This document shows, piece after piece, positions 22,607-30,382 of a DNA stretch of 41,356 nt. Numbering within the stretch: the first letter of the stretch is position 1; the number at the start of each line of letters is the position of its first letter. The stretch covers positions 1-41,356 of the forward strand of contig NZ_VRYE01000043.1 of NCBI RefSeq assembly GCF_008041835.1. Reading direction: 5' to 3'. Made by a program: the position numbers and the translations under genes. Source of the DNA: Ectopseudomonas mendocina. Its GTDB lineage: Bacteria > Pseudomonadota > Gammaproteobacteria > Pseudomonadales > Pseudomonadaceae. The notes beneath the pieces were generated by a model. That model did not search any database. It was not told the origin of the DNA and was given only the letters and a program-made list of their open reading frames with translations.

Positions 22607-23656
22607 ATGAAAACCCTCGCCAAACTGCCTGTCACCATCGTCACCGGTTTTCTCGGTGCCGGCAAAACCACCCTGCTGCGCCACCTGCTGGCCAATGCTG
22701 GCGGCCGCCGTATCGCGGTGATCGTCAACGAGTTCGGCGAGCTGGGCATCGATGGCGAGATCCTCAAGCAGTGCTCCATCGGCTGCAGTGAAGAAGAAGC
22801 CAATGGCCGCGTCTTCGAGCTGGCCAACGGTTGCCTGTGCTGCACCGTGCAGGAGGAGTTCTTCCCGGTGATGCGCGAGTTGGTGGCGCGCCGTGGCGAT
22901 CTCGACCATATCCTCATCGAGACCAGCGGCCTGGCGCTGCCCAAGCCGCTGGTGCAGGCCTTCAACTGGCCGGAAATCCGCAACGCCTGCACGGTCGACG
23001 CGGTGATCACCGTGGTCGACAGCCCGGCGGTGCTCGCCGGCACCTTCGCCGCCTTCCCCGATCAGGTGGACGAGCAGCGCAAGCTCGACCCCAACCTGGA
23101 TCATGAATCGCCGCTGCACGAGCTGTTCGCCGATCAGCTGGCCAGCGCTGATCTGGTGATTCTCAACAAGGCCGACCTGCTCGACGCCGAGGCGCTGGCC
23201 GCTGTGCGCGCCGAGGTGGCCGAAGAGCTGCCGCCGGCGGTCAAGGTGATCGAGGCGCACGGCGGCGAGCTGCCGCTGGACGTGCTGCTGGGCCTGAACA
23301 GCGAAACCGAGCTGCATATCGACAGCCGCCGCACCCATCACGACGATGAAGACGACGACCACGATCACGAGGAGTTCGACTCGTTCCACGTGGAACTACC
23401 GGAAACCGAGGAGGCGCGCCTGCTGGCTGCCTTGAAGGATGCGGTGGGCAAGTACGGCATCCTGCGGGTGAAAGGCTTCGCTGCCATCCCTGGCAAACCG
23501 ATGCGCCTGCTGGTGCAGGGCGTGGGCCAGCGCTTCGACCGCCACTTCGACCGCGCCTGGCAGGTCGACGAACCGCGCCTGAGCCGCCTGGTGGTGATTG
23601 GCCAGCAGCTCGACCGCGCAGCTATCGAAGCCGAGCTGAAAGCGGCGCTGGCTTGA
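22607..23656 (+). CDS. cobW: CobW, metallochaperone GTPase of cobalamin synthesis
   Basis: CobW is a G3E-family GTPase thought to deliver cobalt to the CobN chelatase. The 349-residue protein has a Walker A motif (GFLGAGKTTLLRHLL), the CxCC metal site (NGCLCCTVQEEF), NKAD for guanine recognition, and a His/Asp-rich loop near residues 243-262 (THHDDEDDDHDHEEFDSFH) before the C-terminal CobW_C domain. I chose the ATG at 22607; an upstream in-frame start would lie in the leader next to the MITE. It is the first gene behind the cobalamin riboswitch, with a leader of about 100 bases between the MITE and the start, and 137 bases to cobN. Confidence 0.95.
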   Translation: MKTLAKLPVTIVTGFLGAGKTTLLRHLLANAGGRRIAVIVNEFGELGIDGEILKQCSIGCSEEEANGRVFELANGCLCCTVQEEFFPVMRELVARRGDLDHILIETSGLALPKPLVQAFNWPEIRNACTVDAVITVVDSPAVLAGTFAAFPDQVDEQRKLDPNLDHESPLHELFADQLASADLVILNKADLLDAEALAAVRAEVAEELPPAVKVIEAHGGELPLDVLLGLNSETELHIDSRRTHHDDEDDDHDHEEFDSFHVELPETEEARLLAALKDAVGKYGILRVKGFAAIPGKPMRLLVQGVGQRFDRHFDRAWQVDEPRLSRLVVIGQQLDRAAIEAELKAALA

Positions 23657-23712
23657 TACGGAGCGTAGGGCGTACTCGCGTAGCATTACGCCGTGTGGAC
23701 GTGTGCGCTGGC

Positions 23713-23744
23713 GGTGGACTGTTCGCTTCGCTCCTGAGTCCACC
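23713..23744. repeat. short palindromic intergenic repeat (GGTGGAC type)
   Basis: GGTGGACT (23713-23720) and AGTCCACC (23737-23744) form a perfect 8-bp stem between cobW and cobN, followed by CTACGGCG. The same GGTGGAC...GTCCACCCTACG design recurs at 30283-30308 after cobF. It looks like a dispersed intergenic palindrome family. The bases just before it (23662-23691) also contain a loose GGCGTA/TACGCC dyad. Confidence 0.6.
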
Positions 23745-23793
23745 CTACGGCGCTACCACCAGTCGCGGCTAAAGCCCCTCCCACGGAACGAAC

Positions 23794-26700
23794 ATGCACC
23801 TATTGCGCACCCAGCCCGGCGCTCAACTGCCGACAGACAGCATCGCCGACCTCGGCCAGACGCCTGCCGATCTGGTGATCCTGTGCACGGGCGATTCGCA
23901 CCTGTCGTTGCTGGCCGAAGCCGCCCGGCAACTGCCGGACGACTACCCCAGTCTGCGTCTGGCCAGCCCGGCGCAACTGAGCAACAACGCCTCGGTGGAT
24001 TATTACGTCGAGCAGGTGCTGCAGCATGCCAAGGTCATCCTGATCTCGGTGCATGGAGGCGTGAGCTACTGGCGCTACGGCGTCGAGCGTCTGGTTGAGC
24101 TGGGTGCGCGCGGTGCCACGGTGATCATGGTGCCGGGCGACGACAAGCCCGACCCGGAGCTGAATGCCCTTGGCAACGTCGCCGAAGAAGACAGCCAGCG
24201 CCTGTGGCAATACCTGCGCCAGGGCGGGCTGAATAACGCCCGCCAGCTGTTTCGCTGCATCGGCAGTCGTTGGTTGGGGCGTGGCGACAGTTGGCAGGAG
24301 CCGCAGCCGCTGCCGCGTGTCGGTCTCTATCACCCGCAGTGCAGCCTGGCGACGCTGGCCGCCTGGCAGGCGCAGTGGCGACCGGACGCGCCTGTGGTGG
24401 CGCTGCTGTTCTATCGCAACCATGTGCAGTCGGCGAACACCGTCTTCGTCGATACCTTCTGCCAGCACCTGTTCGGCCAGGGCCTTAACCCGCTACCCAT
24501 TGCCGTGGCCAGCCTCAAGGAACCTGCCTGCCTGGATCAGGTGCAGGCCTGGCTGGATGACACCGACGCCGCGCTGATCATCAACACCACCGGCTTCGCC
24601 CTATCCAACCCCGAGGCGCCGCAGGCGCGGGTCTTCCGCCGCGATATCCCGGTACTGCAGGCCATCTGCTCGCTGGACAACCACGCGCAGTGGCAGGCCA
24701 GCACTCAGGGCCTGGGCTCGCGTGACCTGGCCATGCATGTGGTGCTGCCCGAGCTGGATGGCCGGCTGATCGGCACCGCCATCAGCTTCAAGGGGCTGGC
24801 CTGGCGCAGCGAGCGCAGCCAGAGCGACGTGGTGTGCTACCAGGCGCATGAGCCGGGTATGGCCTACGTCGCCGAACTGGCGCGTAACTGGTGTAAGTTG
24901 GCGATCAAAAGCAACGATCAGAAGCGAGTCGGTCTGATTCTGGCCAACTACCCGACCCGCGATGGTCGTATTGGTAATGGCGTGGGCCTGGATACGCCGG
25001 CCGCCGCGCTGAATATCCTGCATGCGCTGCAACAGCAGGGCTATCCGGTGGATAACCTGCCGGAGAGCGGCACCGCACTTGTCCACAGCCTGCTCGGTGG
25101 CGTCACCAACGATCTGGATGGCCTGGATTCGCGCCCCTGTGCGCAAAGCCTGGCACTGGACGACTATCTGAAATTTTTCCACAGCCTGCCGCCTGCCAAC
25201 CAGCAGGCCGTACGCGAGCGCTGGGGCGAGCCGCAGAACGATCCCATGTTCCGCAGCGGGCGGATGATGGTGGCTGGCCTGCGCTTCGGCCTGACTTTCG
25301 TCGGCATTCAGCCGGCACGCGGCTATCAGCTCGACCCGGCGGCGGTGTACCACGACCCGGATCTGGTGCCGCCGCACGGCTACATCGCCTTCTACGCCTG
25401 GCTGCGCACGGCGTTCGCCGCCGACGGGCTGATCCACGTCGGCAAGCACGGCAATCTGGAATGGCTGCCGGGCAAGAGCGTCGGCCTCTCCGAGGACTGC
25501 TGGCCGCAGGCGCTGATCGGCCCGCTGCCGAATATCTATCCCTTTATCGTCAACGATCCAGGTGAGGGCGCGCAGGCCAAGCGCCGCACCCAGGCGGTGA
25601 TCATCGACCACCTGATGCCGCCGCTGACCCGTGCCGAAAGCTATGGCCCGCTACGCGATCTGGAGCGGCTGGCCGACGAGTATTACGACGCCAGCCAGCT
25701 CGACCAGCGCCGCGCCGTTGAGCTGCGTGGCGAGATTCTGGCCAAGGTGCGCGAGGCCAGCCTCGACCGCGAGCTGGGTCTGCAACTTAACGATGACGGC
25801 GACAGCTGGTTGCCGCAGCTCGACGCCTACTTGTGCGACCTCAAGGAATCGCAGATTCGCGATGGCCTACATGTGTTCGGTGAGTCGCCGACTGGCCAGC
25901 TGCGCCGCGACACCCTGCTGGCGCTGCTGCGCATCCCCCGTGGCGATGGCCTGGGCACCAACGCCAGCCTGCTGCGTGCGTTGGCCCGTGGCCTGGAACT
26001 GGGCCTCGATCCGCTGGATTGCGATATGGGCCAGCTCTGGCAAGGGCTGCGTCCAGAGGCCTTGCAGGCTGTGGATAACAGCCTGTGGCGCAGCGTCGGC
26101 GATACCCGCGAACGCCTGGAGCTGCTGGCGTTGAGGCTGATCGAGCAGCGCCTGGCGGGGGTGACCTGCGGCGACTTCGGCGCCGAGGTGGCGCTGATTC
26201 TCGACGGCCTGGCCGAGCATATCGCGCCGCTGCTGGATGCCTGTGGCGACGCCGAGATGGGCGGCCTGCTGGCGGCGCTAGAGGGGCGTTTCGTGCCGGC
26301 TGGGCCAAGCGGTGCGCCCAGTCGCGGGCGCCTCGACGTACTGCCCACCGGGCGCAACTTCTTTACTGTCGACGTGCGCCACCTGCCCACGCCCACCGCC
26401 TGGCGCCTCGGTGTGCAGGCGGCGGATCGTCTGCTGGAGCGTCATCTGCAGGACGAGGGCGACCATCTACGTCAGCTCGGCCTGTCAGTGTGGGGCACGG
26501 CGACCATGCGCACCGGTGGCGATGATATCGCCCAGGCCCTGGCGCTGATGGGCGTGCGGCCGGTGTGGCAGCCGGGCAGCCAGCGCGTCGAGCGCTTCGA
26601 GGTGTTGCCGCTGGAGCAGCTCGGTCGGCCTCGGGTGGACGTCACCCTGCGCGTGTCGGGCTTCTTTCGCGATGCCTTCAGCAATTTGATTCGCCTGTTC

Positions 26701-27540
26701 GACGAGGCCGTGCAGGCAGTGATCGAGCTGGATGAGCCGGAAGACATGAACCCACTGTCGGCGCGGGTCTGGCGCGAATCGCTGGCGCTCAAGGATGGCG
26801 GCCTGGATGAAGCCGAAGCGCGGCGTCAGGCCGGCTGGCGGGTGTTCGGCGCCAAACCGGGGGCTTATGGCGCCGGGGTGCAGAACGCCATCGAGGAGCG
26901 TCTGTGGCAGAGCCGCGCCGATCTCGCCGAGGTCTACCTCAACTGGGGCGGCTACGCCTACGGCAGCGGCGCCGAAGGTGCGCCCGCGCGGCAGCGCTTC
27001 GTCGAGCGTCTGGAGCAGATGCAGGCGGTGCTGCACAACCAGGACAACCGCGAACACGACATCCTCGACTCCAACGACTACTACCAGTTCCAGGGCGGCA
27101 TGCTGGCGGCGGTGGAAACCCTGCGCGGGCTCAAGGTGGCCAGCTACTTCGGCGACAACAGCCAGCCGGATACGCCGCGCATTCGCAGCCTCAAGGAAGA
27201 ACTCAATCGCGTGGTACGGGCTCGCGCCGCCAACCCCAAGTGGATCGAGGGTATGAAGCGCCACGGCTACAAGGGCGCCTTCGAACTGGCCGCGACCATC
27301 GACTACCTGTTCGCCTTCGACGCCACCAGCGAGCTGGTCGATGACCACCAGTACGCGCTGCTCACCGATGCCTACCTGCTCGATAGGGATACCCGCGACT
27401 TTATTCAGCAACACAACCCTGGCGCGCTCAACGACATCCTCGAACGCCTGCTGGAGGCTCAGCAGCGTGGCCTGTGGGAGAATCCCGGCGACTACCGAGA
27501 GGCGCTGGAAAACCTGCTGCTCGATAGTGAGGAGTCATGA
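23794..27540 (+). CDS. cobN: cobaltochelatase subunit CobN
   Basis: CobN is the large, substrate-binding subunit of the aerobic cobaltochelatase, which inserts Co(II) into hydrogenobyrinic acid a,c-diamide at the cost of ATP. The 1248-residue length is normal. Family blocks include ISVHGGVSYWRYGVERLVEL near the N-terminus, VGLILANYPTRDGRIGNGVG in the middle, LIHVGKHGNLEWLPGKSVGL and NDPGEGAQAKRRTQAVIIDH, and the C-terminal LHNQDNREHDILDSNDYYQF. Conserved His and Glu residues of the active site lie in the HGNLEWLPGK region. Its stop (TGA, 27538-27540) is followed by palindromic repeats and then by the AAA+ chelatase gene. This organism therefore uses CobN with ChlI/ChlD-type partners in place of CobS and CobT. 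Confidence 0.97.
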   Translation: MHLLRTQPGAQLPTDSIADLGQTPADLVILCTGDSHLSLLAEAARQLPDDYPSLRLASPAQLSNNASVDYYVEQVLQHAKVILISVHGGVSYWRYGVERLVELGARGATVIMVPGDDKPDPELNALGNVAEEDSQRLWQYLRQGGLNNARQLFRCIGSRWLGRGDSWQEPQPLPRVGLYHPQCSLATLAAWQAQWRPDAPVVALLFYRNHVQSANTVFVDTFCQHLFGQGLNPLPIAVASLKEPACLDQVQAWLDDTDAALIINTTGFALSNPEAPQARVFRRDIPVLQAICSLDNHAQWQASTQGLGSRDLAMHVVLPELDGRLIGTAISFKGLAWRSERSQSDVVCYQAHEPGMAYVAELARNWCKLAIKSNDQKRVGLILANYPTRDGRIGNGVGLDTPAAALNILHALQQQGYPVDNLPESGTALVHSLLGGVTNDLDGLDSRPCAQSLALDDYLKFFHSLPPANQQAVRERWGEPQNDPMFRSGRMMVAGLRFGLTFVGIQPARGYQLDPAAVYHDPDLVPPHGYIAFYAWLRTAFAADGLIHVGKHGNLEWLPGKSVGLSEDCWPQALIGPLPNIYPFIVNDPGEGAQAKRRTQAVIIDHLMPPLTRAESYGPLRDLERLADEYYDASQLDQRRAVELRGEILAKVREASLDRELGLQLNDDGDSWLPQLDAYLCDLKESQIRDGLHVFGESPTGQLRRDTLLALLRIPRGDGLGTNASLLRALARGLELGLDPLDCDMGQLWQGLRPEALQAVDNSLWRSVGDTRERLELLALRLIEQRLAGVTCGDFGAEVALILDGLAEHIAPLLDACGDAEMGGLLAALEGRFVPAGPSGAPSRGRLDVLPTGRNFFTVDVRHLPTPTAWRLGVQAADRLLERHLQDEGDHLRQLGLSVWGTATMRTGGDDIAQALALMGVRPVWQPGSQRVERFEVLPLEQLGRPRVDVTLRVSGFFRDAFSNLIRLFDEAVQAVIELDEPEDMNPLSARVWRESLALKDGGLDEAEARRQAGWRVFGAKPGAYGAGVQNAIEERLWQSRADLAEVYLNWGGYAYGSGAEGAPARQRFVERLEQMQAVLHNQDNREHDILDSNDYYQFQGGMLAAVETLRGLKVASYFGDNSQPDTPRIRSLKEELNRVVRARAANPKWIEGMKRHGYKGAFELAATIDYLFAFDATSELVDDHQYALLTDAYLLDRDTRDFIQQHNPGALNDILERLLEAQQRGLWENPGDYREALENLLLDSEES

Positions 27541-27567
27541 AGCGCTTGAGTGCGGGGGGGTTGTGCT

Positions 27568-27672
27568 CCCTCTCCCGCTTGCGGGAGAGGGCTGGGGAGA
27601 GGGTGGTTCAGGTCGCTCGGTGTCGCTGGATAAACCCTCTCCCCCGGCCCCTCTCCCATAAATGGGAGAGGG
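27568..27672. repeat. pair of CCCTCTCCC palindromic repeats
   Basis: Two hairpins of the same family lie between cobN and the chelatase gene. CCCTCTCCCGC (27568-27578) pairs with GCGGGAGAGGG (27581-27591), and CCCTCTCCCAT (27649-27659) pairs with ATGGGAGAGGG (27662-27672), each with a 2-base loop. A further unpaired CCCTCTCCC stands at about 27636-27644. This is a common dispersed intergenic repeat of gamma- and beta-proteobacteria. It may slow transcription or trim mRNA 3' ends here. Confidence 0.75.
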
Positions 27673-27775
27673 GAGGAATCCCTCTGATCCGCTGCAATCG
27701 CCAATTGCCCGCACCGCCATTCCCGGATTTTATCCGGGCTACCGTCGGAACCATGTTTATCCACAGGCCAGAGCC

Positions 27776-28777
27776 ATGACCGAACATCACTTCCCCCTCG
27801 CCGCCGTGGTCGGCGCCGATTCGCTGAAGCTGGCGCTGTGCCTGGCGGCCATCGATCCGGCCATCGGCGGCGTGCTGATCGAGGGCCCGCGCGGTATGGC
27901 CAAGTCCACCCTGGCCCGTAGCCTGGCCGATCTGCTCGACGGTGGCCGCTTCGTCACCCTGCCGCTGGGGGCGAGCGAGGAGCGCATCGTTGGCACCCTG
28001 GATCTGGACGCAGCGCTGGGCGAAGGCCGCGCGCAGTTTTCCCCCGGCCTGCTGGCCCGCGCCGATGGCGGCGTGCTCTATGTCGATGAGGTAAACCTGC
28101 TGCCGGATCATCTGGTCGATCTGCTGCTCGATGCTGCCGCCAGCGGGGTCAACCACGTCGAGCGCGACGGCATCTCCCATCGCCACGCCGCGCGCTTCGT
28201 GCTGATCGGCACCATGAACATCGAAGAGGGCGAACTGCGCCCGCAACTGCTCGACCGCTTCGGCCTCAACCTGGCGCTCGATGGCCAGCCGCAGCCGGCT
28301 GAGCGCGCCGAGATCGTCCGTCGCCGTCTGGCCTTCGATGCCGACCCCGCCGCTTTTCTGCAACGCTGGCAGGATGAGCAGGATGCCCTGGCGATGCGTT
28401 GCCAGAACGCCCGCCAGCGCCTGGCCGATATCCCGCTAGATGACGCCGCCCTGGGTGAGATCAGCCAGCGCTGCTTCGCTGCCGGCGTCGACGGTCTGCG
28501 CGCCGATCTGGTCTGGCTGCGCGCCGCCCGTGCTCATGCGGCCTGGCGTGGCGCGGCGGGCATCGAGCCTGTGGATATCGAGGCGGTGGAGGACTTCGTT
28601 CTGCGCCATCGCCGTCGCCAGCAACAACCGCCGGCTGCCACACCGCCCGAGCAGAGCCAGGCGCCGCAGCAGGCGCAGGAACAGAGCCAGGGCGAGGGCC
28701 AGTGGGGCGAGCTGCCGGCGCAGCCGCAGGCCATGGGCGAACGGCGCGTGCCGCCGCGTTGGCCAAAAAAGTCCTGA
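27776..28777 (+). CDS. chlI: ChlI/ChlD-type AAA+ chelatase subunit, short product
   Basis: This 333-residue AAA+ ATPase powers the CobN chelatase. It has a Walker A motif (EGPRGMAKSTLARSLADLL), the Walker B (GGVLYVDEVNLL), the ChlI insert region (TLDLDAALGEGRAQFSPGLL), sensor-1 (LIGTMNIEEGELRPQLLDRF) and a C-terminal helical lid. The last 45 residues are a Gln/Ala/Pro-rich linker (QSQAPQQAQEQSQGEGQWGE) like the one that joins the AAA+ and VWA halves of ChlD. The frame stops with WPKKS directly after an A AAA AAG heptamer, and a -1 shift there continues into the VWA frame. The short form would be the normal-termination product and the long form the frameshift product. I chose the ATG at 27776, behind GGCCAGAG; a perfect DnaA-box-like TTATCCACA lies just upstream by chance. 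Confidence 0.92.
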   Translation: MTEHHFPLAAVVGADSLKLALCLAAIDPAIGGVLIEGPRGMAKSTLARSLADLLDGGRFVTLPLGASEERIVGTLDLDAALGEGRAQFSPGLLARADGGVLYVDEVNLLPDHLVDLLLDAAASGVNHVERDGISHRHAARFVLIGTMNIEEGELRPQLLDRFGLNLALDGQPQPAERAEIVRRRLAFDADPAAFLQRWQDEQDALAMRCQNARQRLADIPLDDAALGEISQRCFAAGVDGLRADLVWLRAARAHAAWRGAAGIEPVDIEAVEDFVLRHRRRQQQPPAATPPEQSQAPQQAQEQSQGEGQWGELPAQPQAMGERRVPPRWPKKS

Positions 28778-28811
28778 GCATCCGCCCGCGCACAGCCACA
28801 GGCGCGGATGC
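28765..28811 (+). promoter_or_regulatory. programmed -1 ribosomal frameshift signal in the chelatase gene
   Basis: In the reading frame the sequence is A AAA AAG (28765-28771), the same heptamer that E. coli dnaX uses for -1 frameshifting. A 6-base spacer that includes the 0-frame stop TGA (28775-28777) follows. Then comes a stem-loop: GCATCCGC (28778-28785) pairs perfectly with GCGGATGC (28804-28811), extended by two more C-G pairs across a one-base bulge. No strong upstream Shine-Dalgarno-like enhancer is visible. The -1 frame continues without a stop into the VWA domain. Confidence 0.85.
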
Positions 28812-29508
28812 CCGCAACCGGCCCGGACGACTCGGCGGCGGCCTGCGAGGTGCTGCGCGTAGCGGCGTGGCCGGTCGTATCGACTGGGCGGCCACTCTGC
28901 GCCAGGGCCGGCCGCAACGCCGCGAACAGTTGGTGCTGCGCCCGCGCAGCCAGCAGGCCGAGGAGCTGTGGCTGGTGTTGGTCGATGCCTCCGCTTCCAC
29001 CCGTCGCCATGGTGCACTGAGCCGGGCCAAGGGCGTGCTCGCCGAGCTGTTCGACAGCGCCTATCGCCAGCGTGCGCGGCTGGCCGTGCTGCAGGCCGGT
29101 GGTCGTGAGGCGCAGTGGTTATGGCAGGGGCGCAAGGCCAGCGCGGAGTTACATCGATGGCTGCACGAATTGGGCGCCGGTGGCGGCACGCCGCTGCTCA
29201 ATGCACTGAATCAGGCGGGTGACTGGCTGTCGCGTCGGCAACGGGCGAAACCGAGCGAACGCCAGCGCCTGCTGATCCTCACCGACGGTCGCCTGCGTGA
29301 CCTGCCCAACCTGGCGCCGCTGCCATGCCCAACCCTGCTGCTCGACACCGAGCGCGCGCCCATCCGCCTGGGCCGTGCGCAGCAGTTGGCACAGGCGCTG
29401 CAGGCCGAGTACCAACATATTGATGATTTACTGCCTGTAGGAGCCGAGGACGCTGATCGCCGGCAAGCCGGCTCCTACGGGTTGTCCGTTACCTGGAGAA
29501 CCCCATGA
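28771..29508 (+). CDS. chlD: ChlD-type VWA domain, -1 frameshift extension of the chelatase gene
   Basis: This frame encodes about 245 residues with a Mg-chelatase-type von Willebrand A domain. It has the MIDAS motif as LVLVDASASTRRHGALSRAK, the AELFDSAYRQRARLAVLQAG block, GGGTPLLNAL and LLILTDGRLRDL. It has no good start of its own: the first in-frame ATG lies far inside the domain, and the GTG at 28702 lacks a ribosome site. Read as a -1 frameshift from the preceding gene it gives a full ChlD-like protein of about 577 residues (AAA+, Q-rich linker, VWA). An internal start giving a separate VWA protein cannot be excluded. A REP element supplies part of the C-terminus. The stop overlaps the cobF start (ATGA). 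Confidence 0.88.
   Translation, partial: VLSIRPRTATGADARNRPGRLGGGLRGAARSGVAGRIDWAATLRQGRPQRREQLVLRPRSQQAEELWLVLVDASASTRRHGALSRAKGVLAELFDSAYRQRARLAVLQAGGREAQWLWQGRKASAELHRWLHELGAGGGTPLLNALNQAGDWLSRRQRAKPSERQRLLILTDGRLRDLPNLAPLPCPTLLLDTERAPIRLGRAQQLAQALQAEYQHIDDLLPVGAEDADRRQAGSYGLSVTWRTP
29437..29478. repeat. REP element inside the 3' end of the chelatase gene
   Basis: GTAGGAGCC (29437-29445) and GGCTCCTAC (29470-29478) form a perfect 9-bp stem, with a second palindrome GCCGGC-AA-GCCGGC between them. This is the typical Pseudomonas REP layout. Unusually it is inside an open frame: it codes for VGAEDADRRQAGSYG, ten codons before the stop. Confidence 0.85.
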
Positions 29509-30266
29509 AAACCCTGCTGCTGGTCGGCATCGGCGCCGGCGACCCGGACTACATCACCTACCAGGCGATCAAGGCGCTGCGCCGCAGCGACGTGATCTTC
29601 CTGATGGACAAGGGCCCGGCCAAGCACAAGCTCAACGCCCTGCGCCGGGAAATCTGCGCGCGCTTCCTCGAAGGCCACACGCCGCGTTTCGCCGAAGGCC
29701 AGCAGCCGGAGCGCGAACGCGAGGCGGCGGACTACCGCGCTAGCGTCGACGAACTCAACCGCGACAAGCAGGCGGTGTTCGAGCAGCTTATTGACGAGCA
29801 GATGGCCGATGGCGAAACGGCGGCTTTCATGGTCTGGGGCGACCCGTCGCTGTATGACAGCAGCATCCGCATCATCGAGGCCATCGCCGCGCGCCGTAGC
29901 GATTTCGCCTATGACGTGATCCCCGGCATCACCAGCCTGCAGGCGCTCACGGCGCGGCATCGCATCCCGCTCAACAGCATTGGCCGCGCCGTGGAAATCA
30001 CCACCGGCCGCCTGCTCGCCGAAGGCTGGCCGCAGGGCGTGGACAGCGTGGCGGTGATGCTCGACGCCAAGGACACTTACCGCCGCTTCGTCGGCCAGGG
30101 CCTGCATATCTACTGGGGCGCCTATGTCGGCACTGCCGATGAAATCCTGATTGCCGGGCCGCTGGACGAAGTAGCCGAACGCATCGCGGCCACCCGTGCC
30201 GAGGCACGGGAGCGCAATGGATGGATCATGGATAGTTATCTGCTGCGTAAGGAAGGTATGGCGTAG
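29505..30266 (+). CDS. cobF: precorrin-6A synthase (deacetylating)
   Basis: CobF methylates precorrin-5 at C-1 and removes the acetyl group to give precorrin-6A, a step only of the aerobic pathway. The 253-residue protein has the tetrapyrrole methylase SAM loop (LLVGIGAGDPDYITYQAIKA) and the family's DVIFLMDKGPAKHKL segment. It also has GETAAFMVWGDPSLYDSSIR, DVIPGITSLQALTARHRIPL and the C-terminal IYWGAYVGTADEILIAGPL. The ATG at 29505 overlaps the VWA stop, so the gene is coupled to the chelatase gene and probably belongs to the riboswitch-controlled transcript. Length and motifs are normal. Confidence 0.96.
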   Translation: MKTLLLVGIGAGDPDYITYQAIKALRRSDVIFLMDKGPAKHKLNALRREICARFLEGHTPRFAEGQQPEREREAADYRASVDELNRDKQAVFEQLIDEQMADGETAAFMVWGDPSLYDSSIRIIEAIAARRSDFAYDVIPGITSLQALTARHRIPLNSIGRAVEITTGRLLAEGWPQGVDSVAVMLDAKDTYRRFVGQGLHIYWGAYVGTADEILIAGPLDEVAERIAATRAEARERNGWIMDSYLLRKEGMA

Positions 30267-30282
30267 GGCCGAGGGCAGAAGC

Positions 30283-30308
30283 GGTGGACAAGAAGAGCGT
30301 TGTCCACC
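30283..30308. repeat. short palindromic intergenic repeat (GGTGGAC type) after cobF
   Basis: GGTGGACA (30283-30290) and TGTCCACC (30301-30308) form a perfect 8-bp stem, followed by CTACGCG. It is the same design as the repeat at 23713-23744. It lies between the convergent cobF and TonB-receptor genes and could act in 3' processing. There is no T run, so it is not a classical terminator. Confidence 0.6.
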
Positions 30309-30382
30309 CTACGCGCTACTCACGGAGCTACAAGCAGTATGTAGACCGCCAAGCGTTTCCACTCGGTTGCGAACGGCCTGCT

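Noticed and set aside
24601..25611. Long open frames antisense to cobN, with similar ones opposite cobW (22490-23389) and the chelatase gene (27608-28363)
   Set aside because: They mirror conserved genes, have no ribosome sites or family motifs, and are explained by third-position GC bias.
28702..28770. GTG at 28702 as a genuine start of a separate VWA protein
   Set aside because: No ribosome site precedes it, the first 23 codons are Gly/Ala/Arg text out of frame with the conserved Q-rich linker, and the slippery heptamer with stop and stem explains the arrangement better. It is not fully excluded.
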